64,000 bases of DNA from Torulaspora globosa (taxonomy: Eukaryota; Ascomycota; Saccharomycetes; Saccharomycetales; Saccharomycetaceae). Where the stretch lies: assembly GCF_014133895.1 (NCBI RefSeq), contig NC_050731.1, positions 248,001 through 312,000 of the forward strand, read 5' to 3'. The notes under the pieces were generated by a model. It had not been told where the DNA came from. It made no database searches and was given only the letters and a program-made list of their open reading frames with translations. Made by a program: the position numbers and the translations under genes. This document shows, piece by piece, positions 9,491 through 18,845 of the stretch; within the stretch, counting starts at the first letter, position 1; every line of letters begins with the position of its first letter.

Positions 9491-10378
9491 ATGTGTCTCC
9501 TCAAGAGTTTGATTTACTATACGCGTACCTTCCTGGCAGCAGCGATTATCTGCGGTGGTAGTGTGTTTGGGGTTGTCGCTGGGCTGGTATGCACGGTGAT
9601 TGGCAAGCAGTATTTGGCACAATGGGCGACGGCTCGTTGTTTCTACTATTCGATGGCTCTGTTCTTTGGGATCGATGTGAGAGTCGAGAACGAACACTAC
9701 CTGAAGGATCTGCCCTGTGTGATAATCTCGAACCATCAGAATGCGTTGGATATCTTCATGCTGGGGAGAATGTTCCCCAGAGGATGCACTGTGACGGCCA
9801 AGAAATCTCTCAAATACGTGCCCTTCCTGGGATGGTTTATGGCGCTGAGCGGGACTCTCTTCCTGGAGAGAAGCAACAGGGCCAAGAGCGTCGAGACCCT
9901 GAACCGCGGGCTGAAGAATATCAAGGAGAAGAAGAGAGCGCTGTGGATTTTCCCCGAGGGCACCAGATCGTACACTACCAAGTTGGAGATGCTGCCCTTC
10001 AAGAAGGGAGCGTTCCACTTGGCACAGCAGGGCGGGCTGCCCATCGTGCCCATTGTTGTGTCGAACACAAGCACTCTGATGAATCCGAAGTTGAAGATCT
10101 ACAACAGAGGGTACATTGTTGCGAAGGTGCTGAAGCCTATCCCCACGGCGGATTTGAAAAAGGAGGACGTCGGCAAGTTTAGCGAAAAGGTGAGAGAGAT
10201 GATGGTCGCAGAGCTGCAGGACGTCGGCTATTCGCCCGCTATCAACGACACGGATCTGCCAGCCGAGGCCATCGAGTACGAAAAGAACCGCCAGCAGATC
10301 GAGCACGACGATGTGAGCGAAGCGCTCTCCAGCGAAAACAGCACCGAGAGGTCGACCGAATCCATTAAAGAGTTCTAA
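9491..10378 (+). CDS. SLC1: 1-acyl-sn-glycerol-3-phosphate acyltransferase Slc1
   Basis: This enzyme acylates lysophosphatidic acid to phosphatidic acid at the ER and lipid droplets, an entry step to phospholipids and triacylglycerol. The protein has 295 residues (about 303 in S. cerevisiae). The acyltransferase box NHQNALD is at 81-87 (NHX4D with a Q in place), KKSLKYVPFLGW at 104-115 and FPEGTRS at 154-160. A hydrophobic N-terminal segment anchors the protein. The reading frame is open far upstream, but homology starts at the ATG at 9491 and the upstream part overlaps PSY3. Its promoter is the 158-base gap shared with divergent PSY3. Confidence 0.95.
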   Translation: MCLLKSLIYYTRTFLAAAIICGGSVFGVVAGLVCTVIGKQYLAQWATARCFYYSMALFFGIDVRVENEHYLKDLPCVIISNHQNALDIFMLGRMFPRGCTVTAKKSLKYVPFLGWFMALSGTLFLERSNRAKSVETLNRGLKNIKEKKRALWIFPEGTRSYTTKLEMLPFKKGAFHLAQQGGLPIVPIVVSNTSTLMNPKLKIYNRGYIVAKVLKPIPTADLKKEDVGKFSEKVREMMVAELQDVGYSPAINDTDLPAEAIEYEKNRQQIEHDDVSEALSSENSTERSTESIKEF

Positions 10379-10414
10379 ATAATAACTGTTAATAGCCAAG
10401 AAACAAGAACATAC

Positions 10415-11446
10415 CTACAACTCCGGTTTCCCAATGTATGCCAAGTACTGGTTGACCTCGTCCGGCGAGCCCAGCCAGATCGAGGTCTTGTCGTGTATGT
10501 GTTCTGGCGTCAGATCCAGGATCCGCTCGCCGCGGTCGTTGACCGCTAGGCCACCGGCCTGCTCCATGAGGTAAGCCATGGGGAACGCTTCGTACAGCAG
10601 CCTTAGCTTGCCGTTCCTGGCCTTGCGATCGGCGGGATACGCAAACAACCCGCCATACAGGAAAGTTCTGTGCACGTCGGCCACCATCGACCCGACGTAA
10701 CGCGCAGAATAGGGCTTCCTGTTATCGCTGGGCCTTTTCAGCTTCTCGATGAAGCCTCGAATCGTCTCGTCCCAGTAAAACGAATTCCCCTCGTTTATCG
10801 AGTAGATCGACCGCTGTGGTGGGATCCGCAAGTCCGGATACACCAGGATAAACTCCCCCAGGTTGGTGTCCAGAGTGAACCCGTCGACGCCCTGGCCGGT
10901 GGTCAGCAGCAAGTGCGTCGAAGCGCCGTACATCGCATAGCACGCTCCGACCATCTCGCGTCCATTCCTCAGCACGTCCTTGATCGTCCCGCTGGAGTCC
11001 GGCAGCAGCTTGAACAGCGAAACAATCGTCCCAACAGACACTCCCGCGTCCAAGTTCGAAGATCCGTCGATCGGGTCGCAACACACCGCATAAGTCCCGT
11101 TCGCGGTCGGAAACAGAATCAGATCCTCCTGCTCTTCGGAAACCAAAACTTTCACAATCCCGCTGCCCTTCATCGCGTTGATGAAGATCTCATCACCCAA
11201 CACATCCAATTTTTTCTGCTCGTCGCCGGTCGCGTTGGAAGCGCCTGCGAGTCCAATAAGATGTACCAACTCTGCTCTTCTAATCGTCTGAGAGATAAAC
11301 TTGAATGCAAATTGCAGTGCGTTTAACAAGAGCGTGAATTCACCAGTAGCATGCTTGGCGCATTTTTGCGATTCCAACAAGAACCGAGGCAAAGTAATGA
11401 TGTCGGTATCGAAAGATTCCTTCAAAGGTTGTGCTGCAGTAGGCAT
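10415..11446 (-). CDS. FBP1: Fructose-1,6-bisphosphatase
   Basis: This is the gluconeogenic enzyme that hydrolyses fructose-1,6-bisphosphate to fructose-6-phosphate in the cytosol. The 343-residue protein has the metal and active-site motif CCDPIDGSSNLDAGVSVG near 114-131, the KKLDVLGDEIF region and the substrate-binding GSMVADVHRTFLYGG. Residue 2 is proline, so the Pro/N-degron read by the GID ubiquitin ligase after glucose addition is kept. The N-terminus MPTAAQPLKESFD is shorter than in S. cerevisiae and lacks the RRDS protein kinase A site around Ser11. Mig1-like and CCAAT-like sequences lie upstream. Confidence 0.97.
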   Translation of the reverse strand: MPTAAQPLKESFDTDIITLPRFLLESQKCAKHATGEFTLLLNALQFAFKFISQTIRRAELVHLIGLAGASNATGDEQKKLDVLGDEIFINAMKGSGIVKVLVSEEQEDLILFPTANGTYAVCCDPIDGSSNLDAGVSVGTIVSLFKLLPDSSGTIKDVLRNGREMVGACYAMYGASTHLLLTTGQGVDGFTLDTNLGEFILVYPDLRIPPQRSIYSINEGNSFYWDETIRGFIEKLKRPSDNRKPYSARYVGSMVADVHRTFLYGGLFAYPADRKARNGKLRLLYEAFPMAYLMEQAGGLAVNDRGERILDLTPEHIHDKTSIWLGSPDEVNQYLAYIGKPEL

Positions 11447-11926
11447 TATCTCCGTCGTCGTGGTGGCTACTGCTACGATCGATCCTTACAAGAACAAACG
11501 TCCAAGCAACACACTGCTCCCTATATATAACGCTGTCCCGGAGAGATTAGAAGCCAATCTCGACCTTTACGGGCGCCAGAATGGGCAGCTCGAGAGCCAT
11601 CTAGTTCATCCTGTTATAGACTAGCTGTTTGCTGGTGAGCATTCACAGCTGGAGCGCTGGAAGCTCTTGTTTGAAGCTCCGGGGCATCGCGGGGGTCCGG
11701 GAGCCGGAAACTCCGGGTCCGGGATTGGCTCCCCTGTTTTCGTCGAGGGTGATTCTGTCGTTGGTTGTGATGTACGTGTAAAACGATTTTGAATTTTTTA
11801 AAAAAATCACGTGACTTAAAAAGATGCGACCGCACTCAAATGGCTTGTCGAACTCAAATGGCTCTACAAGCTCTGTGGCAGGCTGTCTGGTGGATCGGCG
11901 CTCACAGCGGTTCAGGTCTGCTCTGG
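11447..11926. promoter_or_regulatory. FBP1-PBP4 divergent promoter region
   Basis: On the FBP1 side there is a GC-rich block with GCGGGG at 11689-11694 (Mig1-core-like) and ATTGGCTCCCC near 11724-11734, which reads as CCAAT (Hap2/3/4/5-type) and an AGGGG stress element on the other strand. Near PBP4, TCACGTGA at 11808-11815 is a perfect Cbf1-type E-box. These are sequence matches only. Confidence 0.45.
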
Positions 11927-12352
11927 ATGAGTTCGACGATGGTTCAAAATGGTGGTGTCAAGTTGACCGGCTGGGCACAGGCTGCCGCAAAGGCACTGCC
12001 CAAGCAGCAGCAGCAGCAGCGGCCAAAGGCCGCTGCCGCGGGCAGCTCGGCGAAGAACGGATCTGCAAGCGTGCTGACGGCTTCTGGGTCGGCAGCGTCG
12101 CTTTCCTCGGCGAACGGCAGGGGCAAGAAGAAGCCGGTCAGACAGCCTTACAACCGGGACGAGGTGCGGTCGTACATGAAATCGCTGTTCGAGGAGCAGG
12201 TGGCAAAGCTAGGCAACAGGGAGACGTTCAGCACTGGCCGAGGCAGCCAGCGGAAGAACGGGTCGCTTGACTGGGGTGCCGTGACCAGCAATAAGTACAG
12301 AAATAAAAAATACGGCTGCTTGAACGAGATCGCTCAAGTGCTGTGCAAATAG
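11927..12352 (+). CDS. PBP4: Pbp4-like Pbp1-associated protein
   Basis: This small protein is related to S. cerevisiae Pbp4, which associates with the poly(A)-binding-protein interactor Pbp1 and with stress granules; its molecular role is not settled. The hallmark stretch KLTGWAQAAAKALPKQQQQQ is near the N-terminus. A Ser/Ala-rich linker and a basic patch follow, then QPYNRDEVRSYMKSLFEEQ and the C-terminal NKYRNKKYGCLNEIAQVLCK. I chose ATG 11927, which gives 141 residues (about 185 in S. cerevisiae), because homology starts just after it. Upstream in-frame sequence is Trp-rich and unlike the family. A Ser/Asn-rich frame beginning at 11824 lies out of phase, so the N-terminus is uncertain. Confidence 0.8.
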   Translation: MSSTMVQNGGVKLTGWAQAAAKALPKQQQQQRPKAAAAGSSAKNGSASVLTASGSAASLSSANGRGKKKPVRQPYNRDEVRSYMKSLFEEQVAKLGNRETFSTGRGSQRKNGSLDWGAVTSNKYRNKKYGCLNEIAQVLCK

Positions 12353-12497
12353 TATAGCTAATGATCGCTTGGCCAAGTTTCTCTGCCTTTGCGGTGGGCG
12401 TAGTGTCGTTGCAGTTTTTTCAGTACTAGACGAGCAAGAGTCATCGCAGTACTACTACTGCAAAGGTGCTCAGCAGAGAACGGTGAAAGAGGCTCTG

Positions 12498-13886
12498 ATG
12501 GCGCTGTCAAGACTGGAGAGATGGCTTTCGTACTACGTCCGCGCTCTGCTGCCGCATGTGCTTTCTAAGGAGTCGTCGTACCGGATGGCGTATGTGTTTT
12601 CGCTGGTGAGTGCGATGTGCTCAGGGTTTGTCACGCTGGTGGCTCTGTATTCTAAACCGTGGCACGGCCAGCTGCACTACTCGTCGTGGCAGGTGAATCT
12701 GATCGTCAGTGCGGCGAATCTGGGCATGTATCTGACGCCTCCGATCCTCGGAGTGGTCGCCGATGACCACGGCCCGATAGCGTTGAGTACGCTCGCAATA
12801 GGTGGGTTTATACCGAGCTATGCGTGTGCTGGCTATCTGTTCAATCATCCGGAGTCGTCCAGCTGGCTCGCGTTTCGAGTGACCCTGGTAGCGTTCCTCT
12901 TTATCGGCATCTCGACGAGCGCACTGTACTTCAGTGCACTTCTGACCTGCGCAAAGCTGTATCCGGAGAGGAAGCTGCTCTCGATCAGCTTGCCGACCAC
13001 CTGCTACGGCATCTCGTCGGTGATCGGGTCGCAGCTGCTGCGGATGCCGTTTTTCTGGTCCAAGGCCAACCTGGACCTCGGCCGCGTGTTCAGCGTCTTC
13101 GCCTGGCTCTACGCTGCGGTCGGCCTGCTGGCATGGGTCGCCACCGGGACTGTGTCGCTGCTGCACCATTCCGAACCGCACGACGAGGCCGCTGAGCAGG
13201 AGCCACTGCTTCCTGTGCCAGCGGAGGAGCGCGCCCGACAGAAGGACTTCTTCAAGGACCATATCGCGTATCTACTCGCGTTCTCCATGCTGCTCGCGCT
13301 CGGGCCGCTGGAGATGTTTGTCGCCGACATGGGCTCCCTGGGCAGTCTAATCGTTGGCAACTCGGCGATCTTGTCGAACCAGCTGCTATCCGTCTACGCC
13401 GTCAGCTCCACTGTGACACGATTGCTCACCGGGCTGGCGACCGACGTCTTCGCAGCCAAGAAAATCTCGCCCAAATGGATCCTAATATTCCACCTACTCC
13501 TCGCCATGGCCTCCCAGGTGCTCGTTCTACTCATCACTTCGACCGCGATCGCCCCAGCCGAATGGCAAGTCCTGTCGATGGGATCCATGATGGGCGCCGC
13601 CTACGGCGGCCTCTACACGATCTACCCGACTGTAGTGCTGATAGCATGGGGCGACAAGCTCTTCGGCACCGCCTACGGAAGCATGATGGTCGCGCCGGCC
13701 ATCGGCGCGGCCATCTCATGCTTGAGCTACGCCAAGGTTTACGACGCTCTTTGCACAGATTCAAGCAAAAAGAGCAGCGCTTGCATCGCGCCGGTCTACA
13801 AAGTGACTGCCACACAGCTGGCGTGCTCCCTGGCGGTCACACTGGTGGCATTCAGGGCCTGGAAACGCAGAAATGTGCCACTATGA
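12498..13886 (+). CDS. MCH1: Mch1-type major facilitator transporter
   Basis: This membrane transporter belongs to the monocarboxylate-permease-like group of the major facilitator superfamily. The S. cerevisiae protein sits in the vacuolar membrane and its substrate is not known. It has 462 residues with about 12 hydrophobic segments. A loop at about 220-255 is rich in acidic and polar residues (EPHDEAAEQEPLLPVPAEER). Conserved runs include SSWQVNLIVSAANLGMYLTPPILGVVADDHGPI and FIGISTSALYFSALLTCAKLYP. The start at ATG 12498 (MALSRLERWLSYYVR) matches the yeast protein; upstream sequence in the same frame begins with TTG. The place between PBP4 and PSA1 fits YDL054C. Confidence 0.92.
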   Translation: MALSRLERWLSYYVRALLPHVLSKESSYRMAYVFSLVSAMCSGFVTLVALYSKPWHGQLHYSSWQVNLIVSAANLGMYLTPPILGVVADDHGPIALSTLAIGGFIPSYACAGYLFNHPESSSWLAFRVTLVAFLFIGISTSALYFSALLTCAKLYPERKLLSISLPTTCYGISSVIGSQLLRMPFFWSKANLDLGRVFSVFAWLYAAVGLLAWVATGTVSLLHHSEPHDEAAEQEPLLPVPAEERARQKDFFKDHIAYLLAFSMLLALGPLEMFVADMGSLGSLIVGNSAILSNQLLSVYAVSSTVTRLLTGLATDVFAAKKISPKWILIFHLLLAMASQVLVLLITSTAIAPAEWQVLSMGSMMGAAYGGLYTIYPTVVLIAWGDKLFGTAYGSMMVAPAIGAAISCLSYAKVYDALCTDSSKKSSACIAPVYKVTATQLACSLAVTLVAFRAWKRRNVPL

Positions 13887-13926
13887 ACTCTTCAATTATG
13901 GTCTATAGCGTATTAATACGGTAAGT

Positions 13927-13934
13927 TTACCCGG
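13927..13934 (+). promoter_or_regulatory. Reb1-type site upstream of SEC61
   Basis: TTACCCGG at 13927-13934 is a strong match to the Reb1 core. It lies about 135 bases upstream of the SEC61 ATG, a usual distance for a nucleosome-clearing factor at a constitutive yeast promoter. Confidence 0.5.
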
Positions 13935-14066
13935 ATCAGCGACCGCGAATTTTTCAAAGCAGGCTACGTGTCGTGAACTGTGTATACAAAAATTGCAGTG
14001 AATAAAGGTAGTATAACCAGTAGAAACTGGACCGATTGAACAGGTGGAATAGTAGATTGTCTGGGG

Positions 14067-15506
14067 ATGTCTGGTCGCTTACTTGATTTGTTTAAGCCGT
14101 TCGAGGCTTTCCTTCCTGAAGTGATTGCGCCGCAGAGGAAGGTTCCGTACAACCAGAAATTGATATGGACTGGTGTATCTCTGCTTATCTTCCTGGTGTT
14201 GGGCCAAATGCCATTGTATGGTATTGTCTCGAGTGAGACGTCAGATCCATTGTATTGGCTACGTGCGATGTTGGCATCTAATCGTGGTACTTTGATGGAA
14301 TTGGGTGTTTCGCCGATTATCACTTCCTCCATGATCTTCCAGTTCTTGCAAGGAACTCAGTTGTTGCAGGTTGACATGCAGAACAAGCATGACCGTGAGC
14401 TGTTCCAAATCGCCCAAAAGGTTTGTGCGATTGTGTTGACGTTTGGCCAGGCTGTTGTTGTCGTGCTGTCTGGTAACTACGGAAGACCAGGTGACCTCGG
14501 GATCGCTATCTCTTTGCTGTTGATCTTTCAGCTGATGTTTGCTTCGTTCATTGTTCTGTTGCTAGATGAGCTGTTGTCAAAGGGCTACGGGTTGGGCTCT
14601 GGTATTTCTCTGTTTACCGCTACAAATATCGCAGAGCAGATCTTCTGGAAGGCATTGGCGCCAACTACAGTCAACTCTGGCCGTGGTAAGGAATTTGAAG
14701 GCGCCATGATTGCGTTCTTTCATTTGCTTGCGGTCAGAAAAGATAAAAAAAGAGCTCTGGTGGAGGCATTTTACAGGGCTAACCTGCCAAATATGTTTCA
14801 GGTTTTGGCTACAGTTGTTGTCTTTCTGTTCGTGCTGTATTTGCAAGGTTTTCGTTATGAGTTGCCAATCAGATCGACCAAGGTCAGAGGTCAAGTTGGC
14901 ACGTATCCAATCAAGCTATTCTACACGTCTAACACGCCTATCATGCTGCAGGCTGCGTTGACGTCCAACATCTTTCTAATTTCGCAGATCTTGTTCCAAA
15001 GGTTCCCATCAAACCCTCTAGTTCGTCTCATTGGCGTTTGGGGCGTTAAACCAGGTCAACAAGGTCCACAACAAGCCTTGAGCGGGTTGGCTTATTACAT
15101 CCAACCTCCAACCTCCTTGAAAGAGATTCCTTTGGATCCAATCAAAACTGTCATTTATGTTGCTTTTGTGCTGGTAGTCTGTGCAGTATTTTCAAAGACC
15201 TGGATCGAAGTCTCTGGTACTTCTCCTCGTGATATTGCCAAGCAATTCAGAGAGCAGGGCATGGTCATCAACGGCAAGAGGGAGACGAGTGTTTACAGGG
15301 AGTTGAAGAAGATCATTCCTACTGCAGCTGCCTTTGGTGGTGCCACCATCGGTGCTTTATCTGTTTGCTCAGACTTCCTGGGCACTCTGGGCTCGGGAAC
15401 CTCAATCTTAATGGCTACAACCACAATCTACGGTTACTACGAGATGGCCGCTAAAGAAGGTGGCTTTTCCAAGAACTTGGTGGCTGGTGTCTCCGAATTG
15501 ATGTAA
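14067..15506 (+). CDS. SEC61: Sec61 channel subunit of the ER translocon
   Basis: This is the pore-forming alpha subunit of the ER protein-conducting channel (with Sbh1 and Sss1). The 479-residue protein starts [19 protein letters not shown]. It has about ten transmembrane segments, the lateral-gate and plug region around 50-90 (PLYGI, then [14 protein letters not shown]) and the conserved cytosolic loop with [17 protein letters not shown]. Codons are strongly biased (TTG, GGT, AAG), as expected of an abundant protein. Its paralog SSH1 would be more divergent. In S. cerevisiae SEC61 (YLR378C) points the same way as FBP1, whereas here it points away. This is the only orientation break in the block. 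Confidence 0.97.
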   Translation: MSGRLLDLFKPFEAFLPEVIAPQRKVPYNQKLIWTGVSLLIFLVLGQMPLYGIVSSETSDPLYWLRAMLASNRGTLMELGVSPIITSSMIFQFLQGTQLLQVDMQNKHDRELFQIAQKVCAIVLTFGQAVVVVLSGNYGRPGDLGIAISLLLIFQLMFASFIVLLLDELLSKGYGLGSGISLFTATNIAEQIFWKALAPTTVNSGRGKEFEGAMIAFFHLLAVRKDKKRALVEAFYRANLPNMFQVLATVVVFLFVLYLQGFRYELPIRSTKVRGQVGTYPIKLFYTSNTPIMLQAALTSNIFLISQILFQRFPSNPLVRLIGVWGVKPGQQGPQQALSGLAYYIQPPTSLKEIPLDPIKTVIYVAFVLVVCAVFSKTWIEVSGTSPRDIAKQFREQGMVINGKRETSVYRELKKIIPTAAAFGGATIGALSVCSDFLGTLGSGTSILMATTTIYGYYEMAAKEGGFSKNLVAGVSELM

Positions 15507-15720
15507 AATAGTAATTCTATACCGCTAAACAAACAGTAAAGCCCTGCACAGTGTCTCGCTTTGAGACGAAGTCATGAATCGCTTATATAGATCGACTGAG
15601 AGAACCTATTATTGATTTGAAAAGGTGGAGCAAAAAAATGATACGAAACAATCGAAAGATCCACGGAATTTGAATATGATCATGTAGATGGGAATATGTG
15701 CAATGTAGAAGAAATGGGAA

Positions 15721-16647
15721 CTAAATGTTTTTCTTAACTCTTCCGGTGGCTCTTTTTTTCATCTTCTCCTCCCTAGCAGCCTTTGCCTCTGGGCCAGCTT
15801 CCGTGTCTAGGCAGTAATCCCACCATCTGAAAGAAGAAGCGTAGTTACCGATAAAGTAGTGATGGTGCAAGTCATGGTGCTCAGCGCCGGCCCAGAAGGG
15901 CAGAAACTTGTTCAGAGACCATGGAAAATCGTAGCCAGAGTGGGCATCAATGGCCTGAAACAATCTCAGCGAGATCCAAACACACAGGGTGAATAGATGA
16001 AGTTTTCCGGTGTACATCACGTAAAGGATTGGCATACCAACGGTGCCGAAGCCCAAAGTCATGGTTTCGACCGGATGAGCATACTCTGCCGCTAATCCAA
16101 AAGGCGCAGCATATCTGTGATGTTGCTTGTGGATATACTTGTAGAAGGCGCCGTAATGGAATAGACGGTGAGCCCAGTAGTGCCAAATGTCCTCCAAAAC
16201 AAAGAAAAGAGCAATCTCTGCGCCTATTCTCTTCAACGATGGGAATGGAACTTCGACGGTGATACCCAGTTTTTCACACATTGGGTGGAAAGTCCAAATA
16301 GGAATGGCCTCGACCAAGAAGTGCGACAGCACGACGGATTTGAAACAGTGCCATTGCTCCCTTGCGCTTGGAATTTTAGTTGGTTGCAGCTTCCATCTTC
16401 TGAAGAATGGTATTTGGTCAATGATGAACCATGGCAGACATCTGAAGAAGTACATGAACTCGTGCAGCAAAAAGAACATCAGACCGGTTGCCAACACATC
16501 GTTGTTCATATACGTGTACCAGGCAGCCCAGTACTTCTCCATGACGTTCAATTGAGGCTGCAGTTGATACACATTTTGCAGAGTCCTGGAAAAACTCTCC
16601 TCCCTGAGAAGAGTACTGAAAGTAGCATTCTGGAAGACAGCAGACAT
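15721..16647 (-). CDS. ERG25: C-4 methylsterol oxidase Erg25
   Basis: This ER enzyme oxidises the C-4 methyl groups of 4,4-dimethylzymosterol in ergosterol synthesis, working with Erg26, Erg27 and Erg28. The 308-residue protein has the fatty acid hydroxylase superfamily iron-binding histidine boxes HRLFH, HKQHH and the C-terminal HHDLHHHYF. Hydrophobic segments precede them. It ends KKNI, a dilysine ER-retrieval signal. The S. cerevisiae gene is YGR060W on another chromosome, so its presence between SEC61 and PSA1 is a local gene-order difference. Two copies of a sterol-response-like sequence lie 200-260 bases upstream. Confidence 0.96.
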   Translation of the reverse strand: MSAVFQNATFSTLLREESFSRTLQNVYQLQPQLNVMEKYWAAWYTYMNNDVLATGLMFFLLHEFMYFFRCLPWFIIDQIPFFRRWKLQPTKIPSAREQWHCFKSVVLSHFLVEAIPIWTFHPMCEKLGITVEVPFPSLKRIGAEIALFFVLEDIWHYWAHRLFHYGAFYKYIHKQHHRYAAPFGLAAEYAHPVETMTLGFGTVGMPILYVMYTGKLHLFTLCVWISLRLFQAIDAHSGYDFPWSLNKFLPFWAGAEHHDLHHHYFIGNYASSFRWWDYCLDTEAGPEAKAAREEKMKKRATGRVKKNI

Positions 16648-17609
16648 ATCGACCGTTTACTTTGAGTAATTAGCTTTTCCCGAGAAAAAAAAAGCGTCTG
16701 TCCCTTGTCAAAGCTGAACCAAGAATATCAGAGTCGCACTGACCTTGCCAGGATGGTCCCAATGGTTGTGAGAAGTGTTAAAGATGAATGGTATCCGATG
16801 AATGAACTAATGAGTTTATCGGTATCGCTTCGCACGTATGCGCGGCTAAACGAGCTGAGGGGCAGAGGTCGCCAAAAAGGGCTATCGAAAAGAAAAGACT
16901 TCAGCATCTAAACGAGATAATTTTTTTTTTTCGATTCAAAAGCCGGGTTACAAATCTCCCACCAAAAGATTCGTGGCCAGCCAATTTTCCGCTGATCGGA
17001 GAAACCTCGATTGCAACGCGTCATAGTTCTTTTTTCGCGTCCCTCCAGGCACGATGCCGCCACTGAAATTGCCCAATCGGGACGATAGCGTCCTAAAAAA
17101 TCTAGCCGCGTCCAAAAGAGGAAATGCAGAACTCGAGATGGCTTGGCGCCGTGCCGCACGATGTGCTTGGCCCAGCGAGTTTCTTCAAAAATTTCACCAG
17201 CTGTCAAAATTCTTGAAGCAGGGCATGGCATGATACCTGCGTGCGCAGTGAAGACAGCCTGTTCATAGTGTACTAGGAGCCTGAGTTGCTGCGTTTCGCT
17301 CACAGACACGGCGTCCTAGCGTTTTACATATCGTTGTTTCTTCTCTTTGTATTAACGCGGTACGTGTATAGAGTAAATATTGGAGGGCGAATCTCTCGTT
17401 GTAGGTGTCTGAAAATATATATATACTGTTTTATGCAACAGAGCAGTGAAATCTTTCAGATTGTGTTGCTCGTTCGCTAATGATTTTTTTGTAAAAGAAG
17501 CTCTTTGAGCATAAAGACTGTTGAAGAGTATTCTATATAGTACTTCTACTGGCAATTTTTTTGTTCTAGTCATTCGCTAAGATAAGAGAGTAGTATTTAC
17601 AGATCAGAT
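16648..17609. promoter_or_regulatory. Long divergent ERG25-PSA1 promoter region
   Basis: These 962 bases carry no convincing gene. CTAAACGAG occurs twice, at 16846-16854 and 16908-16916; read toward ERG25 this is TCGTTTAG, the AR1/SRE-like element bound by Upc2/Ecm22. ACGCGT at 17016-17021 is an exact MCB, and TTTCGCG at 17033-17039 is an SCB core on the other strand. A TATATATATA run near 17416-17425 and T-rich tracts lie on the PSA1 side. A 133-codon minus-strand frame (16908-17309) begins with GTG and looks non-coding. Confidence 0.55.
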
Positions 17610-18695
17610 ATGAAAGGTTTGATTCTAGTTGGTGGTTACGGTACCAGATTGAGACCATTGACGCTGACGGTTCCAAAACCATTGGTTGAATTTGGTAACA
17701 GACCGATGATTTTGCACCAAATTGAAGCTTTGGCCAATGCTGGTGTGACGGATATTGTGTTGGCTGTCAACTACAGACCAGAGGTCATGGTTGAGACTTT
17801 GAAGAAGTACGAAAAGGAGTATGGTGTTTCCATCACTTTCTCTGTTGAGACGGAGCCTTTGGGCACTGCAGGCCCGTTGAAGTTGGCTGAGAAAGTGTTG
17901 AAGAAGGATAACTCGCCTTTCTTTGTGCTAAACTCGGACGTGATTTGCGACTACCCTTTCAAGGAGTTGGCTGACTTCCACAGAGCACACGGCGGCCAAG
18001 GTACCATTGTGGCTACTAAGGTTGATGAACCTTCTAAGTACGGTGTTATCGTCCACGACATTGCTACTCCAAACTTGATCGACAGATTTGTTGAGAAGCC
18101 AGTCGAATTCGTCGGTAACAGAATTAACGCTGGTTTGTACATTTTGAACCCAGAGGTCATCGATTTGATCGAGTTGAAGCCAACCTCCATCGAAAAGGAG
18201 ACCTTCCCAATCTTGGTTGAGCAAAAATCTCTGTACTCCTTCGATTTGGAAGGATACTGGATGGATGTCGGTCAGCCAAAGGATTTCCTATCAGGTACCG
18301 TCTTGTACTTGAATTCTTTGGCCAAGAACCACCCAGAGAAGTTGGCCAAGGGCGACAACATTGTCGGTAACGCTATCATTGACCCATCCGCCAAGATCTC
18401 CCCAAGTGCCAAGATCGGTCCAGATGTGGTCATCGGTCCAAATGTCACCATCGGTGACGGTGTCAGAATCACAAGATCTGTCGTTCTTTCAAACTCTACG
18501 ATCAGAGCTCACTCTTTGGTCAAGTCGACTATCGTCGGTTGGTCCTCCACTGTCGGTCAATGGTGTCGTCTAGAAGGCGTCACTGTGCTCGGTGACGACG
18601 TCGAAGTCAAGGACGAAGTCTACATTAACGGTGGTAAGGTTCTTCCTCACAAGTCCATTTCTGCTAACGTTCCAAAGGAGGCAATCATTATGTAA
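17610..18695 (+). CDS. PSA1: GDP-mannose pyrophosphorylase (mannose-1-phosphate guanyltransferase)
   Basis: This cytosolic enzyme makes GDP-mannose from mannose-1-phosphate and GTP for protein mannosylation, GPI anchors and cell-wall mannan. The 361-residue protein starts with the nucleotidyltransferase signature [20 protein letters not shown] and the KP at 24-25. A Rossmann-type catalytic domain extends to about 230. A left-handed beta-helix of hexapeptide repeats follows ([20 protein letters not shown]). Codon use is extremely biased to TTG, GGT, CCA and AAG, marking a highly expressed gene. It sits between MCH1 and MBP1 as YDL055C does. The MCB and SCB elements upstream would fit G1/S expression. 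Confidence 0.97.
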   Translation: MKGLILVGGYGTRLRPLTLTVPKPLVEFGNRPMILHQIEALANAGVTDIVLAVNYRPEVMVETLKKYEKEYGVSITFSVETEPLGTAGPLKLAEKVLKKDNSPFFVLNSDVICDYPFKELADFHRAHGGQGTIVATKVDEPSKYGVIVHDIATPNLIDRFVEKPVEFVGNRINAGLYILNPEVIDLIELKPTSIEKETFPILVEQKSLYSFDLEGYWMDVGQPKDFLSGTVLYLNSLAKNHPEKLAKGDNIVGNAIIDPSAKISPSAKIGPDVVIGPNVTIGDGVRITRSVVLSNSTIRAHSLVKSTIVGWSSTVGQWCRLEGVTVLGDDVEVKDEVYINGGKVLPHKSISANVPKEAIIM

Positions 18696-18845
18696 TAGAA
18701 TTGAAGGTTTGTTGCACAGGTCCAATAAATTATTAAATCTACTTTGTTTCATTAGTTATAAGACAAGGGTTGATCCTTTGAATGCTTGTTCTATCCATCA
18801 CCTTACATAGTTAATCAATCATGAAATAAAACTCAATTAAGGATT

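Noticed and set aside
10403..10414. GTATGT just after the FBP1 stop on the minus strand as a 3' UTR intron
   Set aside because: There is no branch site downstream, and the sequence runs straight into the SLC1 3' end.
16908..17309. 133-codon minus-strand open frame in the ERG25-PSA1 spacer
   Set aside because: It starts with GTG, has Trp/Arg-rich composition without recognisable domains, and overlaps promoter elements.
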